Below are positions 54,494-62,916 of a stretch of 64,000 nucleotides of DNA, one piece after another. Position 1 is the stretch's first letter, and every line of letters starts with the position of its first letter. The notes under the pieces were generated by a model. The model was given only the letters and a program-made list of their open reading frames with translations. It searched no databases and was not told the DNA's origin. The stretch comes from AC-32 sp963717475 (GTDB lineage: Bacteria; Actinomycetota; Thermoleophilia; Gaiellales; Gaiellaceae), in NCBI GenBank assembly GCA_963717475.1, contig OY970337.1, positions 1,550,001 through 1,614,000 on the forward strand, read 5' to 3'. The position numbers and the translations under genes were made by a program.

Positions 54494-54970
54494 CGGGACG
54501 TTCTCGAACGCGAGCTGGTCTTTCGGGGGCAGCTCGTCGGGCGCGAACCAGCGCAGGTCGTCGACGTCGTCTGCAGGCGCGGGCTCGCCGCCGGTGGCGC
54601 GGGCCGTCCAGTAGAGGTTCAGGGTCGCCTCGGCCGTCGAGTCGCCGCCGTAGCGGTCCATCCAGATCCCGAGGAAGTCGAGGGGCTCGACGTCCAGACC
54701 CGTCTCCTCGCGAAGCTCTCGGCGGAGGCCGTCCACCGGATGCTCGCCTTCCTCGAGGAAGCCGCCGGGAATGTCCCACGCGCCCTTGAAGGGCTCGAGC
54801 GCCCGGCGGGCGAGGAGCACGCGGCCGCCGTCCTCGACGAGCGCGCCTGCCGTCGCCTTCGAGCTCGCGTACGCGACGAACCCGCAGGCCGGGCATTCGA
54901 CGCGCGAGTCCCCGCGCTGCAGCGCCTCGCGGCAGCGCGGACACCACTGCCACTGCGTCAGCTCGCCCAC
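54452..54970 (-). CDS. Nudix hydrolase with N-terminal zinc ribbon
   Basis: 172 residues. Zinc ribbon CPRCREAL and CPACGFVAY, then a perfect Nudix box GFLEEGEHPVDGLRRELREE plus TGL. Resembles NADH pyrophosphatase/ADP-ribose hydrolase types, though the NudC-specific tail is not visible. GTG start at 54968-54970, 22 bases from the divergent cyclic-nucleotide-binding gene start. Confidence 0.92.
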   Translation of the reverse strand: MGELTQWQWCPRCREALQRGDSRVECPACGFVAYASSKATAGALVEDGGRVLLARRALEPFKGAWDIPGGFLEEGEHPVDGLRRELREETGLDVEPLDFLGIWMDRYGGDSTAEATLNLYWTARATGGEPAPADDVDDLRWFAPDELPPKDQLAFENVPLVLAAWRARQQNA

Positions 54971-54991
54971 GGCGGCCACAATACGGACAAC

Positions 54992-55363
54992 GTGCCGAGA
55001 TTCGTTCCCGCCACCGTCTCCGAGCTCTCCCGGGTCGCGCTGTTCTCGGCGCTTCCGGGCGAGCGGCTGAAGGAGATCGCGCTGCGGATGCAGCGGGAGG
55101 AAGTCCCGCCCGGCCGCGCGGTCGTGGCCGAGGGCGATTCGGCCGAGCGCTTCTACATCGTCCTCTCGGGACTGTTCGCGGTCAGCCAGCAGGATCTGGG
55201 GCCGCGGCGGGTCCTGCAGCCCGGCGATTACTTCGGCGAGGTCGCGCTGGCGATGAAGGTGCCGAGGACGGCATCGGTGCGGGCGCTGACGCCCGCGGTG
55301 GTGGCAAGCTGCGACCAGGCCGCGTTCGACGAGCTGCTCCGGCCCCTCTTCTCCGACGTCTAG
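54992..55363 (+). CDS. Cyclic nucleotide-binding (Crp-type) domain protein
   Basis: 123 residues, a single cNMP-binding domain: LSRVALFSALPGERLKEIA, GDSAERFYIVLSGLFAVS, and phosphate-binding cassette FGEVALAMKVPRTASVRA with the key Glu and Arg. No helix-turn-helix follows, so it is not a Crp repressor/activator by itself. GTG start chosen because earlier in-frame codons overlap the Nudix gene antisense. Confidence 0.85.
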   Translation: MPRFVPATVSELSRVALFSALPGERLKEIALRMQREEVPPGRAVVAEGDSAERFYIVLSGLFAVSQQDLGPRRVLQPGDYFGEVALAMKVPRTASVRALTPAVVASCDQAAFDELLRPLFSDV

Positions 55364-57289
55364 CCGAGCTCGTACACGGCGTTCGTGCCGCCGCCGAGGA
55401 CGAACACGTGCCCGTTCAGGGCGACCGCGGTCGGGTCCGCGAGGACGGCCGGCAGTCGGCCGGCGTTCGTCACGGTGCGAGCCTGCGGGTCGATCGAGAG
55501 GATCCGCGACGAGCCGCCGCCGACGAGCAGCAGGCGCGAGCCGAGCCGGGCGAGGGCGACGTGCGCCAGGGGCTCGGGCAGCCTCGCGACGCGCGTAACT
55601 GTCCGTCGGGCAGGGTCGACGGCGAGGACCTGGCTTGTGTCGCCCGCAGTCGTCAGCCCGCCCGCGACGTAGATCTTGCCGTCGAGCGCGGCCACACCCG
55701 CGTAACGCAGGCCGGCAGGGAGGCGCGTGACCAGGGCAGGCGCCCGGCCGGGACGGAAGCGGAGGACGGCCGTTGCGAAGCGCGCGCCGGTATAGCCGCC
55801 GACGAGGTACGTCTTGCCCCCGACGGTGGCGGCGCCGAGGTCCGAGAGCGGCTCGCCGAGGGTGCCCGGCCGGGGTCGCGGCGCCGGTCGCGGGATTGAT
55901 GCGAACGATCGCCGGGCTCGAGACGGCCTCGCCGCCGCCGAAGAGGTAGGCGCTGCGGCCGACGAGCGCGGCGGCGGCGTCGTGCGTCGGCGTCGGAAGG
56001 CGGCCGGCTGCCCGGAGATTCGCCGGAGGCCCGCGCAGGATCTGGTCGGAGGAGCTTCCGGCGACGAGCCCGCCGAGCGCGAGGACGCGACCGTCCGGGA
56101 GCGCGACCGCCGCGACACGCGAGGCGCTCTCCGGGAGGCTGCCCACCCGGCGCACCTGCAGGCGCGGCGACGGCTTGGTCTGGACTGGAGGCGCTGCCTT
56201 GCGGACCGGCGCCTTCGCGGGCGCGGCCGTCCCGGCTCCGGGCAGGAGGTCGAGCCCGTCCGGCTTGTTCAGAAAGCCGGGGGCCGTCCCCGCGACACCG
56301 GTGTGCCCGTACTGCCAGACGATCCGCTTCGTCCTCGGGTCGATCACGATGATGCGGTGGTTGTAGTCGTCGTTCGCGGCGATCATGCCGTTCGGCCAGC
56401 GCACCGCGAGCGAGGGCTTGTCGAGGTAGTTCGGGCCGCTCGACGTGCCGAACGACCAGTCGACGTGACCGAAGCGGTCGACGATCACGATGCGGCCGGG
56501 TGACGAGAAGCTCGCGACGAGCACGCGCCCGTCGGGCAGCAACTGGGCGTCGGAGGGGTAAGCGACCGGCGACCGCATCGACCAGATCAGGGCGCCGCTC
56601 GCCGACATGCGGTCGATCCAGCCGCCGATCTCGGTCACGAGCAGCCCACCGCCGGGAAGCGGCGTCGCGCCGTTCGGGCTCGAGAAGCCACGCGGCGGGT
56701 CGTGCACGCAGCTCCCGCCGAGGACGCGCGCGACGGCGCCCGAGTGGCGGAGGTAGACGACGCGGCAGTTCTGGATGTCCGCGACCGTCGTCTCGCCGTT
56801 CGGCAGCCGGTAGGCGTCGTCGGGCGTGTTCAGGTAGCCGGGGCTCGAGCCGGGGACGCCCGCGTGCCCGTAGTGCCAGATGCGCCGCTTCGTGCGCAGC
56901 GAGAGCTCGGTCAGCGTGTCGTTGAACTCCTCGTTCGTGATGATGCTGCGGTAGCCCGGCGTGAAGAAGGCGTCGTCCGGCCCGCGGAGGCTCGTCGCCG
57001 CCCAGACGACCTTCTTGGCGGGCGAGATGATCAGCACCCGGTTGTTGTTCCGGTCTGCGACGAGGACGTAGCCCGGCACGAACCGCGAGTGGACGGGCGG
57101 CAACCCGAGCACGCGCTGCGCGATCGTGACGCTCTTGTCACGGTGCCTGGCACCGTCGCGGGATTGCGATGCCGCTGCATTTGTGGTGCTTCCGCCGACG
57201 GTCGTCACACTTGCGTTGCGGTGCCTGGCACCGGAGCAGCCGGCGGCCGCGAGCGCAACGAGCAGACAGGCGGCGGCCGCCCTACGCAT
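55360..57289 (-). CDS. Lipoprotein with NHL-type and Kelch-type propeller repeats (one frame break)
   Basis: Starts MRRAAAACLLVALAAAGCSG: lipobox AAGC predicts an exported, lipid-anchored protein. First propeller repeats YVLVADRNNNRVLII, IWHYGHAGVPGSSPGYLNTP and IVWQYGHTGVAGTAPGFLN. A linker rich in Pro/Lys precedes a second propeller of Kelch type: GKTYLVGGYTG, DGKIYVAGGL, SRLLLVGGGSS, NGHVFVLGGG. Extra base near 55868 shifts the frame at TPAG/TLGEP. About 642 residues corrected. ATG overlaps the stop of the ferric-reductase-like gene, so they form one operon. Confidence 0.85.
57140..57233. repeat. Two copies of palindrome GGTGCCTGGCACC
   Basis: ACGGTGCCTGGCACCGT (57140-57156, perfect 17-bp palindrome) and CGGTGCCTGGCACCG (57219-57233), 78 bases apart inside the lipoprotein gene just after its lipobox. 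Each encodes GARHR. May be a mobile REP-like palindrome tolerated in a flexible linker. Confidence 0.6.
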
Positions 57290-58235
57290 GCACGCTGATG
57301 CGACCAGTGAAGGAGTTGCCCGACGAGCTCGCCCAGTCCGCGTGGACGTAGCGGCGAGTGCCGTCCTGCGCGCGGCAGGTCGCTTCGAAGCCAAGTGAGT
57401 GGACCTTCGTCACGCGCCCGGTGCACAGCATGCCGCTCGGCAGGAATTCGAGCTGGAACGAGGTGGCGTCGAGCTTCTTCGGGTCGATCAGCAGATCCGC
57501 GCGGATGATCGCCCGCTGGCTGCCGTCTGCGTTCGCCGACGCGGACACGAGCGCCCTCGTCGATCCCACGTCGCGGAGCACCTGCCCGGTGAGAGTGCCG
57601 TCGAACGTGCGCGCGTTCCACGGGCGCCGGTGGAACTGGAGCGGCCCGAGCGCGAGCAGGACGACCAGCCCGACCCCGGCCGCAGCGACGCCGCCGGCCA
57701 GCAGATTGCCGCGCCGGAAGCGAGACGCGGTCGCCGCGAGCACCGCTGCGACACCGGCGGCGAAGATCGCCATCAGCCACGGCGTGCTCCGGTCGGTCCC
57801 GCTGCCGAGCCCGTGGAACGTGGCCGCGGTCCAGACGGCGAAGTTCAGGTAGTGCGCCCGCCGCCAGTAGCGGTAGGGCAGCCGGTCGCGGTAGTGGTTC
57901 GTGATCGCCAGCGCGAGCAGGAGCTCCGCCGCCACGATCCCCAGCCCCGTGAACACGGGCCGGTACGTCGCCAGGAACGGAACGATGATCGCGCCGACCG
58001 AGAACGGCAGGTACGCGTCGGTCGCGATCGTCAGGACGTGGATGACGATGAAGCTGCCGGCGAGCAGACCGCCGAAGCGATGGACGTCCTCGAGCGCGAA
58101 GCGCGGCCAGCGCTCGAGCCTCTTGCGGCCGGCCATCGTCAGGCCGAGGCAGACGACGGTCGTCAGCAGCACGTACGCGGCGATGCCGGCCGCGCGCGCC
58201 GCGTACCAGTCGACAGGGCTCGTCGTCAGGTGCAC
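57282..58235 (-). CDS. Ferric-reductase-like transmembrane protein
   Basis: 317 residues. Six membrane helices with paired histidines expected to bind haem: LEDVHRFGGLLAGSFIVIHV, and YWRRAHYLNFAVWTAATFHG. After the membrane part comes a roughly 110-residue exported beta-rich tail (DGTLTGQVLRDVGSTRALVS). No FAD/NAD domain, so electrons must come from a partner. GTG start; the next gene upstream ends 7 bases before. Confidence 0.82.
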   Translation of the reverse strand: MHLTTSPVDWYAARAAGIAAYVLLTTVVCLGLTMAGRKRLERWPRFALEDVHRFGGLLAGSFIVIHVLTIATDAYLPFSVGAIIVPFLATYRPVFTGLGIVAAELLLALAITNHYRDRLPYRYWRRAHYLNFAVWTAATFHGLGSGTDRSTPWLMAIFAAGVAAVLAATASRFRRGNLLAGGVAAAGVGLVVLLALGPLQFHRRPWNARTFDGTLTGQVLRDVGSTRALVSASANADGSQRAIIRADLLIDPKKLDATSFQLEFLPSGMLCTGRVTKVHSLGFEATCRAQDGTRRYVHADWASSSGNSFTGRISVHA

Positions 58236-58242
58236 GAGAGGC

Positions 58243-58590
58243 TCACGAGGGCGACGACACGACCTGCGGCGGCGCCGTGATCGGGCCGAGCATCCCGGCC
58301 TCCAGCGCGTTCTTGCGGACGACCTCGACGAAGTGCTTCGGCGGTGCGAGAGAGCGCGCCGGCTTCTTCGCGTGGCCCGGGTACGCGGCTCGCGCCAGGG
58401 CGGCGGCCGTCACGAACACGCACGCGCTGCCCACCGCGAGCGCGGCCTTCGCGAGCGCAGCTCTGCGCCTGGCGGGCGCAAGCCGCGACTCCTTGGGGCG
58501 AGCCGGTGGCTCCTGAGGGCGAGCCTGCGACTCCGCCTGGCGGGCTCGCATTTGCTTGGCGCGCGCCCGTGACTGCTTGCGGCGAGCCAT
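58243..58590 (-). CDS. Single-pass basic membrane protein (115 aa)
   Basis: Arg/Lys/Gln-rich cytoplasmic N-terminus (RRKQSRARAKQMRARQAES), one helix (AALAKAALAVGSACVFVTAAA), then an external segment ending AGMLGPITAPPQVVSSPS. Imperfect heptad-like QARPQEP/RPKESR units. First gene of the operon with the ferric-reductase-like protein and lipoprotein. No family recognised. Confidence 0.6.
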   Translation of the reverse strand: MARRKQSRARAKQMRARQAESQARPQEPPARPKESRLAPARRRAALAKAALAVGSACVFVTAAALARAAYPGHAKKPARSLAPPKHFVEVVRKNALEAGMLGPITAPPQVVSSPS

Positions 58591-58614
58591 CCCGGGAAGT
58601 ATCGGGACGGATTC

Positions 58615-59418
58615 TTAGAGGCTCATGAGAACGTCGTCCGAGAGCTTCGGCCACACCTCGAGCGCCCAAGGGCCGAAGTCGAGATCGCCGAGGCTCGCGA
58701 GCGCGACGCGGGCCTCGGGGTCGATCCAGAGGAAGCTGCCGCTGCCGCCGAAGTGACCGAACGTGCTCGCCGAGTTGCGCGTGCCCGTCCAGTGGGGCGA
58801 CTTCGCGTCGCGGAGCTCGAAGCCGAGACCCCAGTCGTTCGGGTCCATCCGGCCGACGTCCGGCAGGACTCCGACCAGGCCCGGGAACTGCACGGTCGTC
58901 GCCTCGGCCAGCGTCTCGGGTGCGACGAGGGTCGGCCGCTGGATCTCCGCACCGAAGCGGAGCAGGTCGTCGAGCGTCCCGTGGAGACCCGCCGCGGGCG
59001 AGCCGCGCAGCTCCGCGTCGAGCCCGAGCGGCTCGAGCACCGCCTGGCGCAGGTAGTCGCCGAACGGCATCTCGGCAGCCCGGGCCAGCTCGTCGGCAAG
59101 CGCCTCGAACCCGCCGTTCGAGTAGATCCGCCGCTCGCCGACGCGCGCGATCGGCACGTCGCCTTCGAACGGCAGCCCCGACGCGTGCGCCAGCAGGTGG
59201 CGAACAGTCGAGCCGGGCGGCCCGGCCGGCTGGTCGAGGTCGAGGACGCCCTCTTCCGCCGCGACCAGCACGGCCACCGCAGTCGCGAGCTTCGTCACCG
59301 ACGCCCAGCGAAAGGCCTCGCCGCGCGGGCCGTACGTCGCCACGACCTCGCCGTCGCGCAGCACGCCGACCGCAGTCGTCTGCGCCGGCCAGTCGTCGAC
59401 CTGCCGTAGAACCTCCAC
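58615..59418 (-). CDS. Beta-lactamase-fold serine hydrolase
   Basis: 267 residues with class C beta-lactamase/DD-peptidase type motifs: SxxK in WASVTKLATA, YxN in RRIYSNGGFEA, and HFGGSGSFLW in place of KTG. No signal peptide is evident, so it may be cytoplasmic and act as an esterase or peptidase rather than as antibiotic resistance. GTG start, 20 bases from the divergent RidA gene. Confidence 0.9.
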   Translation of the reverse strand: MEVLRQVDDWPAQTTAVGVLRDGEVVATYGPRGEAFRWASVTKLATAVAVLVAAEEGVLDLDQPAGPPGSTVRHLLAHASGLPFEGDVPIARVGERRIYSNGGFEALADELARAAEMPFGDYLRQAVLEPLGLDAELRGSPAAGLHGTLDDLLRFGAEIQRPTLVAPETLAEATTVQFPGLVGVLPDVGRMDPNDWGLGFELRDAKSPHWTGTRNSASTFGHFGGSGSFLWIDPEARVALASLGDLDFGPWALEVWPKLSDDVLMSL

Positions 59419-59438
59419 CGCGCGGGATACTAGGAGCC

Positions 59439-59822
59439 GTGCAACGGACGATCGTCCCAGCGGTCTCGCCGTTCGCCGAAGCGGCGGGCTACTCGCGCGT
59501 CGTCCGCGTCGGCCAGCACGCCTTCGTCGCGGGCACGGCGCCGATCATGCCGGACGACGCCGACCCGCCCTCAGACGCGTACGGCCAGACACATCGCTGC
59601 CTCGAGATCGCGCTCGAAGCGCTCGCCCAGGCGGGCGGCTCCGCGGCCGACGTCGTCCGCACTCGGATCATGCTCACCCGCGCCGAGGACTTCCCCGAGA
59701 TCGCCCGCGCCCACGGCGAGGTGTTCGAGAACGTCCGCCCGGTGAACACGAGCTACGTGGTCGCCGCGCTGCTCGACCCCCGCTGGCTCCTCGAGATCGA
59801 GCTCGAGGCGGTGGTCGCTTGA
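59439..59822 (+). CDS. RidA family protein (reactive intermediate deaminase-like)
   Basis: 127 residues: GYSRVVRVGQHAFVAGTAPI, QTHRCLEIALEALAQAGGSA, VVRTRIMLTRAEDFPEIAR, and the NTSYVVAALLDPRWLLEIE end. The RidA arginine that holds the substrate carboxylate corresponds to VVRTRI. GTG start just behind TAGGAG. Stop overlaps the TTG of the next gene. Confidence 0.9.
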   Translation: MQRTIVPAVSPFAEAAGYSRVVRVGQHAFVAGTAPIMPDDADPPSDAYGQTHRCLEIALEALAQAGGSAADVVRTRIMLTRAEDFPEIARAHGEVFENVRPVNTSYVVAALLDPRWLLEIELEAVVA

Positions 59823-61018
59823 GCAAGCAGATCTTCCCGCCCGAGATCATGGATGCCGGTTTCGCCGCCGGGGGCAGCGTCCTCGACCACAACTTCGGCA
59901 AGGGCGAGCCGTACACGCTCGGCGTCGAGGAGGAGTACATGCTGCTGGACAGCGAGACGCTGGACCTCGTCCAGCACATCGAGGCCGTGCTCGAGGCGGC
60001 CGCCGGCCACGAGCTCGAGGAGCAGGTCAACGCCGAGCTGATGCAGTCCGTCCTCGAGATCGCGACGCCGGTCTGCCGGACGCCGGCCGAGGTGGAGCAG
60101 GAGCTGCGGAAGCTGCGCGCCTACGTGATCGGCCTCGCGACCGATCGCGGGCTGCGCGTCGGGTCGGCCGGGACGCACCCGTTCAGCCTCTTCGAGCGCC
60201 AGCGGATCACCGCGCGCGACCGCTACCGGCACCTCGTCGACCAGCTCCAGTACATCGCCCGCCGCGAGCTGATCTTCGGGCTGCACATCCACGTCGCGGT
60301 CGACGACTGCGAGAAGGCGGTGCAGGTCGTGAACGGGCTGCTCGCGCACCTGTCGCAGTTCCTCGCGCTCTCGGCGAGCTCGCCGTTCTGGCGCGGCGAG
60401 CTGACCGGGCTCGCGTCGTCGCGGCAGATGGTGTTCGCGGCCTTCCCGCGCTCCGGGCCGCCGCCGCGGTTCCGCGACTACGCCGACTACGCCGAGGTCG
60501 TCGGCCAGCTGGAGAAGACCGGGTGCATCGCGGACTACACGCACATCTGGTGGGACATCCGCCTGCATCCGCGCTTCGGGACGGTCGAGATCCGGGTCTG
60601 CGACGCGGTCACGCGGGTGGAGGACGCGGTCGCGCTGGCGGCCTACTGCCAGTGCCTCGTCAAGCTCTACTCGGAGCGCTACGCGGTGGGCGCCGAGATC
60701 CCGTCCTACCACCGGATCCTGACCACCGAGAACAAGTGGCTCGCCGCGCGCTACGGCCTCGAAGCGCCCGTGATCGACCTGGCGACGGGCCGCCGCAACC
60801 GGGTCCCGGTCGCGCAGCTCGTCCGGCGGACGTTGAAGGAGCTCGAGCCACACGCACGCGAGCTCGGGTGCGAGGAGGAGCTCGAAGGCATCGCCGCGAT
60901 CCTGCGCAAAGGCAACGGCGCCGATCGCCAGCGCCGCATCTGGAACGCGAACCGCGACGTGGTCGAGGTCGTCCGCGAGATCGCTGACGCGACCGAGCAG
61001 GCCGCGGTTGCCGTCTAG
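59819..61018 (+). CDS. GCS2-type carboxylate-amine ligase (YbdK-like glutamate-cysteine ligase family)
   Basis: 399 residues. Opening YTLGVEEEYMLLD is the family signature for ATP/metal-binding glutamates; also VGSAGTHPFSLFERQ, LIFGLHIHVAV, and WWDIRLHPRFGTVEIRVCDA. Catalyses ATP-dependent amide bond formation; weak gamma-glutamylcysteine synthesis is known for relatives, real substrate open. TTG start overlaps the RidA stop (cTTGA), indicating coupling. Confidence 0.9.
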   Translation: MSKQIFPPEIMDAGFAAGGSVLDHNFGKGEPYTLGVEEEYMLLDSETLDLVQHIEAVLEAAAGHELEEQVNAELMQSVLEIATPVCRTPAEVEQELRKLRAYVIGLATDRGLRVGSAGTHPFSLFERQRITARDRYRHLVDQLQYIARRELIFGLHIHVAVDDCEKAVQVVNGLLAHLSQFLALSASSPFWRGELTGLASSRQMVFAAFPRSGPPPRFRDYADYAEVVGQLEKTGCIADYTHIWWDIRLHPRFGTVEIRVCDAVTRVEDAVALAAYCQCLVKLYSERYAVGAEIPSYHRILTTENKWLAARYGLEAPVIDLATGRRNRVPVAQLVRRTLKELEPHARELGCEEELEGIAAILRKGNGADRQRRIWNANRDVVEVVREIADATEQAAVAV

Positions 61019-61363
61019 CTCGAGTCGGCGGAGGTGAAGAACGAGGCGAAGCTGCCGGCGACTGCCGTGACGACGAAGATCGCCCACGCTTCCAGCCCGA
61101 CGTCGACCACCTTTCCGGCCGCCGTGACCGGGTTGCTTCAGCGAGGACGAGACGGTCAAGAGCTGTACGAGGGTGAAGAAGACCGCGTCGCCGAAGCCGT
61201 GCACGTCGCCGCCCTTCTTGCCACTCTCGAAGACGTAGATCAGGATCGAGCCCGCGACCGCGACCGCCACGGTCAGCCCGGCCGCGATCAGGAGACGGGC
61301 CAGAAGGCGACGGTGCCGCTCTTCGACCGCGAGCAGTCGATCGAGCTCTTCGCGGATCATCAT
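61015..61363 (-). CDS. Two-helix pore-loop (ion-channel-like) membrane protein (one frame break)
   Basis: About 115 residues: charged N-terminal helix (REELDRLLAVEERHRRLLAR), TM1 (LLIAAGLTVAVAVAGSILIY), a re-entrant loop DAVFFTLVQLLTVSSSL where potassium channels have TVGYGD, then TM2 (EAWAIFVVTAVAGSFASFF). TM2 is restored only by removing one base near 61135 (CTGAAGCAACCC). The selectivity filter is not of K+ type. ATG at 61361-61363 or the adjacent ATG. Convergent with the ligase gene by a 3-base overlap of stops. Confidence 0.7.
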
Positions 61364-61423
61364 GCGAGTCTCGCCGCCGCTACGGACGGTGTAGGCGCCC
61401 CGAGCACGGACCCCGCGCCGGCC

Positions 61424-61474
61424 CGCGCTCGTATAGGCGAGCGTGGACCTCCTGCACAAGCGCGCTCGTATAGT
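61424..61474 (+). promoter_or_regulatory. Direct repeat CGCGCTCGTATAG with -10-like TATAGT before the ECF sigma gene
   Basis: Two exact 13-base copies (61424-61436 and 61461-61473), 37 bases apart. The second gives TATAGT (61469-61474), whose end is 9 bases from the sigma-factor ATG. TGGACC lies about 19 bases upstream of it. On the minus strand CTATACG with TTGTGC 18 bases before could serve the pore-loop gene. Confidence 0.5.
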
Positions 61475-61483
61475 CGGCACGAG

Positions 61484-61993
61484 ATGGCGGGCTCCCGCCG
61501 CGACGAGCGGGCCCGCGTGCGGCGGGCTCAAGCAGGGTCGGCCTCTGAGTTCGAGGCACTCTTCCGCGCGCACTGGGGGCCGGCCTACCGCGCCGCGTAC
61601 CTGGTCGTCCGCGACGCCGCAGCCGCGGAGGACATCGCGCAGGAGGCGTTTCTCTCCGCCGTGCGGTCTCTTGATCGTTTCGACCGGCGCAGGCCGTTCG
61701 GGCCCTGGCTGCACCGGATCGTCGTCAACCGCGCGATCGACTGGGCCCGCGCCCGCGCGCTGCGTCCCGAGGCCGAGGAGGTCGATGCTCCCGCGCCCGA
61801 GCGGCCCGAGCGTGACGACGAGCTCATGCGCGAGCTCGGCCGGCTCTCGCCGGAGCACCGCGCCGTGATCGTGCTGCGCTACCTGCTCGAGTACACCCCC
61901 GGCGAGATCGCGGAGCTGCTCGAACTGCCGCGCGGGACCGTCAACTCGCGCCTGCGCCGCGGGCTCGACGCGCTCAAGGAGCAGCTGCAGTGA
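61484..61993 (+). CDS. ECF-type RNA polymerase sigma factor
   Basis: 169 residues, only regions 2 and 4. Region 2: LFRAHWGPAYRAAYLVVRD, AEDIAQEAFLSAVRSLDRF, GPWLHRIVVNRAIDWARA. Region 4: LSPEHRAVIVLRYLLEYTPG followed by EIAELLELPRGTVNSRLRRG, the helix-turn-helix. ATG start directly after the TATAGT element. Overlaps the next gene by GTGA, the classical sigma/anti-sigma arrangement. Confidence 0.93.
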   Translation: MAGSRRDERARVRRAQAGSASEFEALFRAHWGPAYRAAYLVVRDAAAAEDIAQEAFLSAVRSLDRFDRRRPFGPWLHRIVVNRAIDWARARALRPEAEEVDAPAPERPERDDELMRELGRLSPEHRAVIVLRYLLEYTPGEIAELLELPRGTVNSRLRRGLDALKEQLQ

Positions 61994-62916
61994 AGTTCCG
62001 CGCGCCCGACGAGGATGCGGCCGCCGAGCGCGCCTGGGAGATCCTGCGCGCCGCCTACGCCCAGCGCGAGCCGGTCGCATGGCCGCGACGCCACGCACGG
62101 CCGCTGATCGCCGCGGCCGTGGTCGTCGCGGGGATCGCAGCCGTCCTCAGCCCGCCCGGCCGCTCCGTCGTGCACTCGATCCGGAAGGCAGTCGGGGTCC
62201 AGCACGCCCAGACGGAGCTCTTCTCCCTCCCGTCGCCCGGGCGCCTGCTCGTGAGCGGGCGCGGCGGCACCTGGATCGTCAACGCGGACGGCTCGCGGCG
62301 CCGGCTCGGCGCCTACCGCGAGGCGGCCTGGTCCCCACACGGCCTGTTCGTCGCGGCCACGAAGAGAAACGAGCTCGTCGCGCTCGATCCCAAGGGCAGC
62401 GTCCGCTGGACGCTCCCACGGCGGTCGCCGCGCTTTCCGACCTGGACCGGCACGCGGACGGACACGCGCATCGCCTACATCGCAGGAGGGCAGCTGCGCA
62501 TCGTGGCGGGTGACGGCACCGGCGACCACGCAGTCGGCCGCGCCGCGCCCTACCGGCCTACGTGGATGCCCGGGAGAAAGGTGTTGTTCTGGACCGGCTC
62601 CAAGTTCGTGATCTACGACGACAGATCGGGCAACAAGCACGCACTGGGCAACTTCCAGCACGTCTTCGACCCCGCCGTCGAGCGCTCGCCCGGCCAGAGC
62701 AAGGTCATCTACCACGGCGACGTCGTCTTCCGCGGCACCGGCACCTTCGGGCAGGCCGTCCCGTCGCCTGACGGGCGCTGGCTGCTCGTGACGTGGCCGA
62801 CCGCGGACCAGTGGGTCTTCGTCCGCCCGGGAACGCGCAAAATCGTCGGCGTGTCGCGGATCTCGTCCCAGTTCGGCGGCTTTCCTCGCGTGGAGGGCTG
62901 GTGCTGCGCGCGCTGA
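61990..62916 (+). CDS. Membrane-anchored propeller protein, likely anti-sigma partner
   Basis: 308 residues: a short cytoplasmic part (about 35 residues), one membrane helix (LIAAAVVVAGIAAVL), then an external beta-propeller-like domain (LLVSGRGGTWIVNADGSRR, ELVALDPKGSVRWTL, RIAYIAGGQLRIVAG, AVPSPDGRWLLVTW). No zinc-binding anti-sigma motif is seen, so regulation of the sigma factor is inferred from overlap and topology. GTG start at 61990. Confidence 0.75.
   Translation: MKFRAPDEDAAAERAWEILRAAYAQREPVAWPRRHARPLIAAAVVVAGIAAVLSPPGRSVVHSIRKAVGVQHAQTELFSLPSPGRLLVSGRGGTWIVNADGSRRRLGAYREAAWSPHGLFVAATKRNELVALDPKGSVRWTLPRRSPRFPTWTGTRTDTRIAYIAGGQLRIVAGDGTGDHAVGRAAPYRPTWMPGRKVLFWTGSKFVIYDDRSGNKHALGNFQHVFDPAVERSPGQSKVIYHGDVVFRGTGTFGQAVPSPDGRWLLVTWPTADQWVFVRPGTRKIVGVSRISSQFGGFPRVEGWCCAR

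Noticed and set aside
58615..59418. Antibiotic-resistance beta-lactamase
   Set aside because: Motifs fit the broad class C-like hydrolase fold, but there is no signal peptide and the KTG box is replaced by HFGGSG.
61034..61483. N-terminal extension of the sigma factor
   Set aside because: The upstream part is antisense to the pore-loop gene; sigma homology begins at the ATG at 61484 after TATAGT.
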